Assembly (NCBI RefSeq): GCF_032854445.1
Contig: NC_088295.1
Coordinates: 14,497,385 to 14,561,384 of the forward strand
Direction: 5' to 3'
Length of the DNA: 64,000 bases
Source: Liolophura sinensis
Lineage: Eukaryota > Mollusca > Polyplacophora > Chitonida > Chitonidae
In this document: in pieces, positions 25,001 through 37,676 of the stretch
Numbering within the stretch: position 1 is the first letter of the stretch
Layout of the letters: each line of letters starts with the position of its first letter
Translations under genes and position numbers: made by a program
The notes under the pieces: model-generated
Seen by the model: the letters and a program-made list of their open reading frames with translations, nothing else
Databases searched by the model: none
Told to the model about the DNA's origin: nothing

Positions 25001-26323
25001 AATGTAGATATAGGCCTGCGCACAGGTATATAATATTGCATCTCTTAATTAAGGGCACATATTCATTCAGCAACGTTTTACCGAAATAAGAAGAGGAATG
25101 TATGTATTTGTTTACGAAAGATGCAAACCTGTGTAACATGTGTGACTTGTGTATAGTATCTATTGACTTACACAGGGCCGCCCACTTCTACATTCTACTG
25201 ATTGTTTTCTAGTCATTTACAGGTATTGGCAATCCATTCCAAAATGAAACGACGTTATGGATAACAAGGAGAACGCAAAGCTGAAATATATGTGGCCAGA
25301 TTGTACACATTAAATGGTGATAATGTTTAATGATGACTATCATATCATAAAGTTTTCATATAAATGCCCGATTCATATTCCATATACATGTGGGCAATTA
25401 TTGTCTAATGTCATCTAATATCAGACAGGATCCACTGATGTCGCAGAACTTAGGACAACAGAAGGCTTGCTCAGCCCTGCCCGGAAACTACGCCTGAACG
25501 AGGGCTTTTAGCACACGAGATACGCTTGAATAACCGCAGTCCCGCTGTTAGTACATATCACTCAAGTACCGGGAATTAATATCCGTAATGAGTTTGTGCT
25601 GTGACAATTATCAAATTAGTCGACCTTCCACTCCAGCTAATACCTTATCTTTGACATTCCGCTTACAAGTGCTGGCAGGAAAAGGTTAACAGTTTTGTTT
25701 CCCCGTCCGACTTTTCAAATCGATCGGTATTGAAGTAATGAGGAAACTTCGCGATAAAACCAATGATAATGGCCTATTTGGTGGTCACGTGGGGACCATT
25801 GTGTGTCCGTCGCTGTTAAGATGGCGGCCAGCAGAGAAGACCACAATGGCGAAACTCTCAGGCGCTACTAATGGTAATTGAGGGGTGAGACTGAGCAGGT
25901 ATCCAACATTAGTGTCTGCCCATCCCACGGACCTGTCAACTTTATCAAGAGAAGTTGGCTGACAATTCCATTTACCTACTCTTCTTGTAAAATAATTTAT
26001 TTGTGATCCTTTGTAACTGGTGTAAATTAAATATTCTGTAATCTCCCGGGAAATGGGCGTCACCTGATCGGGCGACATTTTATAGATACCAGAAAACTCA
26101 ATTAGACTAATTGAATTTAAACGGGGTCCATCATATTCTGTTAAATCCCATGGAATTAATATTCTACAGTTGATCGGAGCCAGTCTCCGACTGCAGTGTC
26201 AGGAAGCTTTAACCCAATTTAGATATTCACAAATTTCCATCCGGGGTAGGACAGAGGAGAAAAAATGAAGCGACTCATCGTTCCGTTATGTAATTACATA
26301 GAACATGGTATATGAAAAAACTG

Positions 26324-26442
<119 letters not shown>

Positions 26443-28400
26443 CCTGTCTCTGCAAACCTAACTCGGATAAATATTTATGAACTTTTAATGTTGGATGGAA
26501 AACTTAGAAAATTGTTCAGTTCTTCAGGATTATGTTTAGGGATACCACGAGCTTAATTTACAGATGGTTTGATGATAGCGGTTACTGTGAAGTCATAGAT
26601 CAAAGCTGATGTCTCTTAGCACGTGTTGTCCAGTGGCCACTAAACTTGCAGCCCCTGGTACGTACACACACACGGTCAGTTCATCGATATGAAATATTAA
26701 TAGTTATATCCGATAATTGAATAATTAACACAAACAATCATCTCTGTTCGAGTTCGTCCGGTCCAGGGAGGCCAGGCGAAATAAAGATACAGGACTGAAT
26801 TACTGGCTATTATTAATTGATAGCTTGTAGAGACTGATTAATTTACCTATATCTCCGATAACTTACACTCGTATCTGGCGGGCGCGCGGCCGGCCACACT
26901 CTAGCCGCCAATTTTAATCGCCCTCACTGACATTTCTCTGGGCTGTAATTTTCGCTATGAAGCTTCTATTGTTCTTCAGTACGTTATGTCCGAATTCTCT
27001 CTTCAGAAAATGAGATATTTCGAATATCACCGATTAGAACAGATATCCCGCGGTTACACGGACTGTTTTATTCATATGCCAGATCTACAGGGCGGGCCTA
27101 TGCGATTATTAAAGATAAGAAATCCACATCAGTAAAAGTTATTGTCTGAATCGCGGGTTATCTACACAATTGTTGCCCCAGCGAACTCTTAAATATTACA
27201 ATTCCGCCTGTACATGCCCAGTGGAGATGGAGTCGGTTTCAGATGAGCGTCACGTGACAAGTCGCCAGGTATAGCCTACTTGGTCTTGCTAAGAATCGGA
27301 AAATATGTCCTCTCCTATTTGCGTCATAAGTGATAACACTCAAGTATGTTTCTTACTAATATTTCTTCGCTAAAATATTAACATATTTGTGTTATAAACA
27401 ACCTGCTTTAAAAAAGAGTATTGCTCTGGGATCTTGAAAGTTACAGTAACAAGATGCTTTGTTTGATTTAATATAGTTTTCCAATATTTTCGGCATGTTA
27501 GCTTACCTTTGATAGGTGTCCTCACATGTTTAAGAAAGAATTACGTATATTAAAATGTGGATGACAGGTTCAGAATATAGGTCATTCTAGGTCATTGCGT
27601 GTTATTCGATTCAACATACATGGAGCCTAGTTACTGATTTTGAAATACACAATACGGATAAAGACATTAAAGGTAATATTTAGTTATAATGTTGGACAAT
27701 TTCTATACTTGTTTATTGAGATACCACTATTTCACACACAAACTTATAATGCTGTACAGGTCAACATTTACAGGTCATCAGGCAAGTCTCTTTGAATATC
27801 CTTCCTTTTATTTCAGACAATTCAGGAGCAACATTGCCAAGCACAGCAAAAGGAATTTGATGAAAAAATGTGGTGCTTTCCTGAAAGAATCTTCTATTAT
27901 AATTGCTTCAAAACATTTAAAATTTATGACTTAAAATTACGCAAAACAGTATTTTAAGCTATTACATGAAACCCTTTATATATGCATTTTAAGAAATATG
28001 TGTATATACTCGGAAAGGTAAAAGGAGACAGAATTGTTCATATAGGTGGCTAGGGGGCATACACCGAAGCGACGACTGTCATTAATAGGTGTAATAAAAG
28101 TGATTGATGTTCATAATGTATATTGGTCATTCTCGACCAGATGTCAGTTTTGCGATGGTCACCAAGTGCTTTGTTTCTGCTTATTTTGTAAGTCATGGTA
28201 TCTGCTTGATGCCCTTCAAATAACTGTGAGAGTCTGTGTAAGCAATTGCATGCAAGCCCGGTCCCATAATATTGTTTGATTGAAGGTAACCCAGATGGCA
28301 GAGATCATGGACGCCTCCAAAGGATACTGTGTTCATATAGACGTATTTAATTAATGGAAATGAAATCTCAGATATACATGAGTAAAGGTTCATCGGAAAT
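26443..28400. other. Gene-free stretch
   Basis: A complex GC-balanced island at about 26560-27310 (including GGCGGGCGCGCGGCCGGCC at 26877-26895) has no long frame. The remainder is AT-rich with nothing recognised. Confidence 0.3.
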
Positions 28401-28403
28401 TTG

Positions 28404-28440
28404 TTTTAAAAAAAGAAAAAAAAAATCAAAAAAAAAAAAT
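28404..28440. repeat. A-rich low-complexity tract
   Basis: Runs of A broken by single G or TC, immediately before a SINE. Confidence 0.9.
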
Positions 28441-28483
28441 AAATGTCATAATGACACAGTTCTAGGTGGGTTATATTCACACC

Positions 28484-28653
28484 GCTCATGCTGGCTTCCT
28501 CTGCGGCAGTACGTGGTAAGGTCTGACAACAACCTGCGGATGCTCGTGGGTTTTCCCCGGGCTGTTCCTGGTTTCCTCCCACCATAATGCTGACCGCCGT
28601 CGTATAAGTGAAATATTCTTGAGTACGGCGTAAAACACCAATCAAATAAATAA

Positions 28654-28693
<40 letters not shown>

Positions 28694-28694
28694 A
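28484..28694 (+). mobile_element. 5'-truncated SINE with (AAAT)n tail
   Basis: Begins CTCATGCTGGCTTCCTCTGC, just after the B-box position. It keeps CCTGCGGATGCTCGTGGG, GGTTTCCTCCCACCATAATG and the CGTCGTATAAGTGAAATATT tail, and ends in about a dozen AAAT units. Confidence 0.9.
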
Positions 28695-28869
28695 TATATT
28701 TACACCGTTAATTTATTGCCTGTTTCAAATCACCATGTTTAAATATTGCTTTGTGGTGATAATACAGTACGCACTAAAACGTGCCTATAATAAATATATG
28801 AAAACTTTACTATGATTAGTTGCGTTATATTGGTGTTGTCTGATCGCCTGTAAAGGTGTCACCGTGATG

Positions 28870-29400
28870 ATGTGACTATCGTCGGGGCAACTGTTGTCGA
28901 TAATGTCGTTGTCGTTGGCACTGTTATATCAACGTTACTACCATCTGTTCCACTGTTGTCATAATCTTAGTAATAGAAGTCACTGCATATATTCTATTCC
29001 TCCGTCGCCGATGACATTGTACTTTATATGTAATGGTATGGACCCTTATCGCCCTACTTATAGTCATTACTGTTATCGGTGTCCACTTTGTCAATGCTAT
29101 ACCTTAGATATAAGTGTCGTCATAGTTCACTGTTGTCGATGTTGCTTTTATCATCATGACTGTACTCAGTGTCATTACCATTATAAGTATTTGTTTTGTC
29201 AACGCGATCATACAGTAGGTGTGAGTGTTGTTTTTACTATTATCATCGTGACTGTTCTCACAGTCAATGTGGTTATCGGTGTCCCTTTTATCAGCACAAT
29301 CATACCGTAGGTGTGAGTGTTGTTGTTACTGTTATCGTCGTGACTGTTCTCAATGCCATTACCGTTATCATTGTCCCTTTTGCCTACACATCAGAGGCCT
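28870..29400. repeat. Degenerate ~92-bp tandem repeat
   Basis: ATCATACAGTAGGTGTGAGTG at 29207 recurs as ATCATACCGTAGGTGTGAGTG at 29299, a 92-base period. Weaker echoes (GTTATCGGTGTCC, ATCATGACTGT, TGTTGTCGATG) continue upstream. The 138-codon open frame here is cysteine- and histidine-rich only because of the repeat. Confidence 0.75.
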
Positions 29401-32400
29401 GTTTTGTCAGCGTCAGTTGTTATCGGGGTTGACATCGGGTTTGTACTTTAACCTGCTGGTGTTAGTAGATTTCTGAATGCACGCCCTGTTTGGGGCTTCT
29501 GAGGTTAGGGGTGATTGTATCAGCAACAGCTTAATTTCTATACATTGTCTGCCAAAACAGTCGGTGTCAGGAATCACCGTGTTGTCGCACAACAGCGAAG
29601 CTTTATGGTCTCATAGCACCGGACACGTGAAGCTTCCGCACATTGTCGGCTGAGTGATACAGATCAGATAGCCGAGCGCGCGTGCGGGCCGCGATAACTG
29701 AACCGTTTACCAGTACACGCAATCTCCCCAGCCCCGCGCGGCCAACAGGGACCGCAACCATTCATACAAGTACCTCCAGAACAAATATACCAATATTGCA
29801 TTAAAGCGAATTAATGGACTAGGATATGGGTAAAGTAATTAGGAGATATTAATGTAATTTCTCGCTTTTGCCTTTCCACTTGGCCGTGATAAGAGTTTGT
29901 TTATACAGCGGTCGATCTGGGGCGACTCAGTGTTTTCTCGCCCTTTTCAAACCAATCAGCAGTCATTTGCTGAATTGAAATTTTAGAGCAATAAAGAGAC
30001 GAGTCTGTTAGATTAACGAGATGAACAATATTGTATTAATTTTCTATGAATGAGAAGACAACAGTTGGCCGATAATTCCGGAAACATTAGCTGCCACAAG
30101 AGATGAGAGAGATCGATCAGGCTTTGACGCGCTAGGCGCTGACTTGGCGGACGACACAAAACACTATGACTGCCAAACTAAAACATGGCCGGCCAACCAC
30201 TTCCGCCATTGTACACGCAGCTCCGCCATTGTTAGAAAAACCGGAGACAAACTGTATGCACAGGATACTACCTATTAACACATCCGTCAACGCTGACACA
30301 CATCAATAACTCATGGGTGCAGTGGATATTAGACGCCAAATTGGTCTAATTTATGACACCTTCAGTATATACAGAGGGAACGGAATTCCGTTCGACAAAC
30401 CAATCATTGTGTCCATACACAACATTATTAGGATAATTTACTACTGATTTAGGGAAACGTGAGGGCTATCTTAAACTCGGTAAAGGCATCACGCCTTCGC
30501 GCCATTTTTGTCGTAATGTTTGCGACTGCCAAGCGTCTATTTCACCATTATCTTACAAACTGTAGTTTTCTCTACCCTCATGGTTCGTGTGGCTTTAGTG
30601 ACAATATGCTGTTGAAGGAATTTTGCGTTCCTTTTGAAAACCATGTGTGTTTTTTTTTTTCATATTTACTGAGTATTAAAGCTCATGTTGTCTCACGCAC
30701 GACACGATCATCCACTTACCACATCACAATCCATGTACCAGAACCCAGGCGCCACATCACCACTCAAGAACCCCTTTGCCACTGAGTGAAATTGGAACAC
30801 GCGGTCCTATACTAAAATGATATTCAGAATGATATGTATGAATTCTGAAAAGGTCTTTCTTCGATGTATGCAAGTCAAGTAAGCATGTCCCTGTTACATG
30901 GAAGTACGTATACATTGTAATGAATGACATGGCTTAAAGCCACTTCGGCAAGTGTGTAATTGTTTTAATGAAGTTTGTCATGCTGTCGAATGCTGCTTTA
31001 GTTTTGGCAAATATTTGGCCAAAATTTGTCTTTGTCATGGGGTATTTGACACAGGTCGTTAAAACATAACGCCCTGGTAACTTTACACCAGTACATACAT
31101 TATTTAACTTGTCATATATTCCCCTAACTAATAAAATGATGAAAACTATATTTTCCTCGAACTGGGTGAATAACTTCGGCTTCCACAAGGAGAAGTAATT
31201 ATTATTAACGTGAATGGCTAAAACTGGATCAAAGTAAGTCATCAGGATATGCTGTGCAGTGGTTCATGTGCTGGGTAGTCTCCCCTGAGACTTGAGGTTT
31301 GCTGTTGGTAAACACTGGCGATAATGGATTATTTGATAATTTTGTTGTCACTCAGCCATAGACCGGCTTGTCCTGAGATCTCGGGAGGGCGGCGGATTTG
31401 CACAGCGATTTAATGGTGAGCCCATTCCCTGCAATCACAAGTTGATGTTGCTGTGACAGATGTAATCAGCGGTAAAGAGTCCAGTGCACGATCGGGTCTT
31501 ACTGTAGGCCTATATCCAACATAGCTCACAACAACAGTTTGGAAACGGCTCCGAGAAAATTAAAACTGCATCCAGTTTAATTTTGTGTTTTTGAAGGCTG
31601 TGGGACGTTTAGAGGTGTCAAGGGACGTAAAATCCAAGCAGATCTTCATCTGTCAACTCGGAAACAAGATAATTTCATTTGTAAGATTATGAATCCCCGG
31701 ACCTGAGGGACAGTCTCTCTTTATTAATGGAGAGATGGGAGCTTGTTTTAGCGCAGTGTTAACATCCACGTTGTCGTGGTAATATGACAAATACGGCCAT
31801 TTTACGTGTACATATCTTGTCTGCATCAGAAATGCCTTAACTACAAAACAGGGGCATAAATTTCATTGCTAGACATAAACATGCATGTTGTATACGTGGA
31901 TTATTCGACTATAGCGACGTTGTCATATCGAGCTCAAAACGAGACAGTCCCTCTTGTCTGATCATGTTTTCCAATACAGGCGACTGCATGAATCGCTGGT
32001 GGCGATAAATTTAATTTATAAACTACCTATAATTGCATTTAGGATATGAGTACTTATGGCACAATTTCGTCGCCTAATTTCGCTGGGAGAATTGTCATGA
32101 GAGATGAGAATATCCAATTGAGTCGGCGTTATGATAATTTGATGAACGATATTGGACGTTTAAGCCTAGGCGTTGCTAATCCACATTGCTGACGGCACTT
32201 AACAAACTTATTCAATTTATGATCTTCATGGTGCCTCTCTAACGTTTTCTGATGGTAAGTTACTCTGGCGTGCCTCTGACTCCCACATCCGAGCAGAGGG
32301 ATCCGCACATAACTGATCTGTGATTACTGCTGGGATTAGCTGAGTATGTGTGTCTCTCCAGGCCTTCCCAATGCTCACGTCTCAGTTAGAAGGCTACGCA

Positions 32401-33128
32401 AGACACTGACATGGAAAACGGATTTATGTTCGTGTTTGTTAAACACAAATAAATGAGTCATCATAGAATAATGATGAACAAAAGTTTTCAGTTTTGTGTA
32501 CAGGTTTTGTGTACAGGTCTGTTTACAATGAAGAGAGTGGAATATGAAATAGGTATCACTGTAAAACACCTTACCCTCCAGATCTCGTGTTTGAAAATTC
32601 GAATTAGAATAAACAAATAAACACTGAAAAATATTGACAAATGTTTGAATCAACCTTACTCATCAACATGCATACATAAGGTACATATAACATTTGGATA
32701 AATCCGGTGACCCATAAAGAGACTCCAGGAAGATCAAGAAATGGTCAAGGTGCTTGCCTTTCAATAACTAGGTCTCACCAGACATGAGTTCAACACCATT
32801 CTTGGACACGGAGTTTTTAAGATTTCCTACTCTCTTTTCCTGTTTTTAGGCCCTTAACTAGTCTCATTATATGCTGTATATGAGGTTCGCATGATTGTTT
32901 TCCGTCAGTATGGCATACGCCGCATGTGGATAAGTTGCCAGTATAACTTGCCACTGAAAGGCAGGTGGTTTATTTCCGGCACTCTGATCATCTTCACCCT
33001 GTATATATATACTGATTGCGATCTTGTAAATGAAAAGTTTTAGGCATAACGGCCTACGGAACTAAATACAGCAATAAGAAAAACTCCAAAAAGTAAATTG
33101 ACATTTCAAAATGATGTTCTACCTTGTT
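29401..33128. other. Gene-free stretch with candidate regulatory islands
   Basis: A long complex block at 29480-30440 includes GC-rich GAGCGCGCGTGCGGGCCGCG (29673-29692), CpG-bearing motifs and AT-rich homeodomain-like sites (TAATTAGGAG near 29836-29845). A second block is at 31260-32350. No gene recognised. Confidence 0.3.
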
Positions 33129-33323
33129 TTACTTGAAATGGTGATCAATTGGTCCTCCATCTTCTCGATAGACGGCGCGCAAACGTTTCTTCCATGAACT
33201 GATTGAGTCCCGAATCTCCTTAAGAGTAATTTTTCTCCAGCAGTTCTTGATGCGTGCTTTTAGTTCATCCTCAGTGAATTTTTCCGTGCGACCCTCATCC
33301 GTGTTCCATGACAGGTGATGCAA
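33129..33323 (-). pseudogene. Tc1/mariner-superfamily transposase C-terminal fragment
   Basis: A minus-strand open frame of 64 codons contains ELKARIKNCWRKITLKEIRD, ISSWKKRLRAVYREDGG and DHHFK. This is the usual ending of a Tc1/mariner-type transposase (SSWKKRLRAV, then DGG and a terminal FK). The catalytic DDE/D part is absent, so it is a dead 5'-truncated copy. It is a different lineage from the Tc1-like remnant at 9.2 kb, whose C-terminus ends GGHTRF. Confidence 0.8.
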
Positions 33324-33539
33324 TATAGGTTACCGGAACGTGCGTTTTTGAGGCTATGTTTTCATTTTAACCCTATGCACAGACTACTCAAGCTATGACC
33401 TTGAAAATTGGTCAGTATATTAACATTTGAATGTTCAAAGTTTGAAAGAGTTTGAACAAAGGATGATGGAGCAATACGGCATCAAAATACGGCCCTTTTT
33501 TTATGCCCACCTGGTATAGTTTTGGGTATCAATGTCACC

Positions 33540-33780
33540 GAATAAACTAAATGACGGTTGGGTTAATGGGCTGAGCAAGGCGGAATTGCCGAAGTAAACA
33601 AACCGCCCTTGGCCAAGTATATACCTTACCAACCTTCACTCTTAAAGCCACAGACCAAGCAGCCAGAGCTGGATTCGAGCCTGCGATGTTACTGATCATG
33701 CAGGGGCTGATCATCTGCGGCTGGAAGAAAACTTTACCTGAATGAGCCAGTAAGTTGTCATCATAAGTCATTATTTCAGC
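33540..33780 (-). repeat. tRNA-like antisense repeat fragment
   Basis: Contains a minus-strand B-box-like GGCTCGAATCCAGCTCTGG (33663-33681) and resembles the fragment near 7800-7930 in the stretch after the box. Probably a diverged tRNA-derived repeat. Confidence 0.35.
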
Positions 33781-33928
33781 TTTACATCCACTCAGATTCA
33801 GATCAAGGTTTTCAGATGTTTACCTGAGCTATCAGCCATTGATTGGAATCTTTAAGCATATATATGGCGCATACGTCGTAAATCCTCATTTATGATTCTT
33901 CTCACTACCAAGCCTATGAATCATAGTG

Positions 33929-35296
33929 GAGCTTTAATGTTATGGCTGAAAATGCTTCACCGCACACTATTTGGTGTCTTTGTGGCAAGGAAGTTTTAAT
34001 GTTATGACTGAAAATACTTCACCGCACACTATTTGGTGTCTTTGTGGCTGGGAAGTTTTAATGTTATGGCTGAAAATGCTTCACCGCATTTTATTTGGTG
34101 TCTTTGTGGCAGTGAAGTTTTAATGTTATGACTGAAAATAGTTCACCGCACACTATCTGGTGTCTTTGTGGCAAGGAAGTTTTAATGTTATGACTGAAAA
34201 TGTTTCACCGCATACTATTTGGTGTCGTTGTGGCAGTGAACTTTTGATGTTATGACTGAAAATACTTCACCGCACACTATTTGGTGTCTTTGTAGCAGGG
34301 AAGTTTTAATGTTATGGCTGAAAATACTTCACCGCATACTATTTGGTGTCTTTATGACAAGGAAGTTTTAATGTTATGACTGAAAATACTTCACCGCACA
34401 CTATTTGGTGTCTTTGTGGCAAGGAAGTTTTAATGTTATGACTGAAAATACTTCACCGCACAATATTTGGTGTCTTTGTGGCAGGGAAGTTTTAATGTTA
34501 TGACTGAAAATACTTCACCGCACACTATTTGGTGTGGTTGTGGCAGTGAAGTTTTAATGTTATGACTGAAAATACTTCACCGCACACTATTTGGTGTCTT
34601 TGTGGCAGGGAAGTTTTAATGTTATGACTGAAAATACTTCACCGCACACTATTTGATGTCTTTGTGGCAAGGAAGTTTTAATGTTATGACTGAAAATACT
34701 TCGCCGCACACTATTTGGTGTCTTTGTGGCAGGGAGTTTTAATGTTATGACTTGAAAATGCTTCACCGCACACTATTAGGTGTCTTTGTGGCTGGGAAGT
34801 TTTAATGTTATGACTGAAAATACTTCACCACATACTATTTGGTGTGGTTGTGGCAGTGAAGTTTTAATGTTATGACTGAAAATACTCCACCGCACACTAT
34901 TTGGTGTCTTTGTGGCAGGGAAGTTTTAATGTTATGACTGAAAATGCTTCACCGCATACTATTTGGTGTCTTTGTGGCAGGGAAGTTTTAATGTTGTGAC
35001 TGAAAATACTTCACCGCACACTATTTGGTGTCTTTGTGGCAGGGAAGTTTTAATGTTATGACTGAAAATACTTCACCGCACACTATTTGGTGTATTTATG
35101 GCCAGGGAGTTTTAATGTTATGACTGAAAATGTTTTGCCGCATACTATTTGGTGTCTTTATGGCAAGGAAGTTTTAATGTTATGACTGAAAGTGCTTCAC
35201 CGCATACTATTTGGTGTTTTTGTGACAAGGAAGTTTTAATGTATGACTGAAAATACTTCGCCGCATACTATTTGGTGTCTTTGTGGCAAGGAAGTT
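33929..35296. repeat. 62-bp satellite, about 22 copies
   Basis: Tandem units beginning GAAGTTTTAATGTTATGACT and including TTCACCGCACACTATTTGGT and GTCTTTGTGGCAGG, with a 62-base period checked at 33991, 34053 and 34115. Most units differ at a few positions only. Variant classes (ATGGCTG/ATGACTG, GCACAC/GCATAC, GTCTTTG/GTGGTTG) interleave along the array. No coding frame is kept. Confidence 0.98.
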
Positions 35297-37022
35297 ATCC
35301 GAGGAAAGACCTGAAAATGTATGAACAGTATTGTAGACTGAGTAAGGCGTTTGACACAGAGGGTGTTAGTTACATCCTTTATTGCATAATGATGGAAGCT
35401 TCGTAGAGACAGTACACTTCTTCCAGGTATTATCAACTGTTATTAATTAGAATCATCGAAAGACATTTTTTTTAGAATTTCATTCTGGATACATCTTTTG
35501 TTGACCATCTGACTGTCCAACCTCTTTCCTCAATTTTACCATTGTAATTATTTAAAATTCCGATATAGGCACTATGTGTATGGCCAGGCTTTTATCACTC
35601 CACTTACTGTCTTGATCCGATGGCTACACTGCATCGTCTTCCTTCCAGAACTAAGCAGACAGTTGTCGTTATTCAATCCGATAATTGCCTGCTCAAGTTC
35701 ACAAAGGATTTATGCACGTGCCAAATAAAAACACTTATAAATGTACTACTATATAGATTAATATACTTATTAATATTCATCTCGACTGAGTTATTTTGTA
35801 CGAGTGACTATATATATGCGAAATGTCTGACGAGGAACTGAAGATATCATTTTACATGTACATTAGTGGACATATACACATGAACTGAAAAGTATATATT
35901 GGACATTAGTAGCCAATGCTCTTATACTAGCGCGTGTATAGAATGTTTTTGGCGCCGTATATGTGTTATAAATATTATTAAGTGGCCTTGCAGATGTTAA
36001 TTTTTTTTTCAATCTAGCTCAGATAAAATGATAAAGGACTACAGAATTTGGAATTATTAAACATAGATATTTTATCTATATCATATAGCTGACGGCCGTC
36101 AAGAATTTTAGAACTATGTTTCGGGAAGGAGAAATTAAACTTTACTTGACTTTGGTGGAAGACTAGTAGTGAAATATGGGCTAAGAATATGTTTTTTGAA
36201 TTAGATAAGAAATATCCATTTCGTATCTAATGTCATGGCGCAAGACACAATGTTGGTAGGATTAATTCTGCCTATAAAGTTTCAGAAATATCAATAGAAA
36301 CTTAAGGATTTTAAGATACAATTAAACTGGCGACTAAAGAAATCGTTTGAAATATTAACAATTTATTGACACTTCTTCGGAAATGAAGTTTAATTGATGC
36401 ATCTTGGTGGAGCTTCAAATAGATAAAGGCGACATTCTTTGTGGACAATATTTCCGAACTGTCCGGGGTTTCTGATGTCCCTTTTCAGAGTCGTGTCTAC
36501 AGTACCAACATATGTTACATGTGCATCAGTTTTGTCCGTATGCATGAACCGTTGTCATTAAATTGTCAACGAGAAACACAGTTTTCTCCAAACTTGGCCG
36601 ATACATTGTCGCTTCTTGGAATAATGTTTTGTAATGATTAATTTGGATATCAGTCAACTAACTTGGGCATTCCACATAACGGTTGAGCTTTTGGTTGCGA
36701 ATGTAGGGTGAATATCTGTCCAAAATCATGCAGAACTTGTCGAAAAGGTGACTTTATGCAAATTCCATGCGTCTGTGTATATGATGACCATCAAGAGACC
36801 CTCTAAACTCCTTTAAATATGCTCTATGCACTGTGCTCTACACTAATGTTTCTTATCTACGGAATTGTACACATAATGTTTCAAAGACCATTAGTTCAAG
36901 ACCAACCAACGGTACATATATCTTCAACCCGTCGCCTAACTGACCAATTACAGTAAACTGACTTCGCGGTCGTTTAGCCCAAAACTCATTTCAGTTACTG
37001 ATTATTTCTTGATAGTAAAGAT
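35297..37022. other. AT-rich intergenic DNA
   Basis: No gene, RNA or repeat recognised beyond short AT-rich runs. Confidence 0.4.
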
Positions 37023-37676
37023 CTACAAATGATCCTTCATCCAAATCTTCGAAAGCTCAAACCTCCATTCTTGACTAGACACGTCATATCTGTGACTGAA
37101 GACTGATATCGTCAGGGTCTTGTGCGCGTATTTAACTCTACGGCAAACACCAGCTGGGATGTTCCTCTTATTTGCCTTGTGGATCTTATATTCATCTACA
37201 AACCTCTGTTTTCCCTCGATGGTTTGGATTATTACGGTATAACTTCTAAACGACATTAAAACGATATGACACCAGCAGCTAGTAGAGCGTGCAGAATGTA
37301 ACACCGGGGAGAGGATGTTGACGTTATTGGATTGGCTTGCTGCTGGTCGCCTTGTTGTATCCGGTCTGGGACTCCCTTGGTACACCGCCGGCCACATACA
37401 ATAATCGAATTTCGTTATCGATGATATAGCATTATTAGATAATGAGAGCACCGAAAACAATATCGGCTGGTTAGTCGTCATTTGGAGGTGTCCCCTGAAG
37501 ACGGTCTTGGTTAGCGTCAAACCAGAACAGCGGTCATCAATAACGTAGGGAGAGCTGGACGGCGCCTCCACTGCCAGGCAGCTTATCCAGCACTTCAGTT
37601 TATAACACTCGTGAAACCTGCAAGCCCTGTGTACGAGCAAAGCTAATGGAATAAAACAGGATCTATTTAAACACAA
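37023..37676 (-). CDS. Longest open frame in the window; possible unknown protein or exon
   Basis: A 217-codon minus-strand frame with no internal stop, in unusually balanced sequence. It begins at TTG, so it is either an internal exon region or starts at an inner ATG. An acceptor-like TCGTTTAG (AG at 37247-37246) precedes SYTVIIQTIEGKQRFVDEYK, and the frame closes with WRFELSKIWMKDHL and TAG. The last 73 residues vaguely follow the strand pattern of netrin/TIMP-type (NTR) modules, but cysteines do not line up well. A conserved non-coding block is the alternative. Confidence 0.3.
   Translation of the reverse strand: MCLNRSCFIPLALLVHRACRFHECYKLKCWISCLAVEAPSSSPYVIDDRCSGLTLTKTVFRGHLQMTTNQPILFSVLSLSNNAISSITKFDYCMWPAVYQGSPRPDTTRRPAASQSNNVNILSPVLHSARSTSCWCHIVLMSFRSYTVIIQTIEGKQRFVDEYKIHKANKRNIPAGVCRRVKYAHKTLTISVFSHRYDVSSQEWRFELSKIWMKDHL

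Noticed and set aside
28894-29310. Cys/His-rich 138-codon frame resembling a zinc-binding protein
   Set aside because: Composition follows the tandem repeat; cysteine spacing is not that of a known finger.
33929-35296. CRISPR-like array
   Set aside because: Units are contiguous 62-base tandem repeats without unique spacers, and the DNA is eukaryotic.
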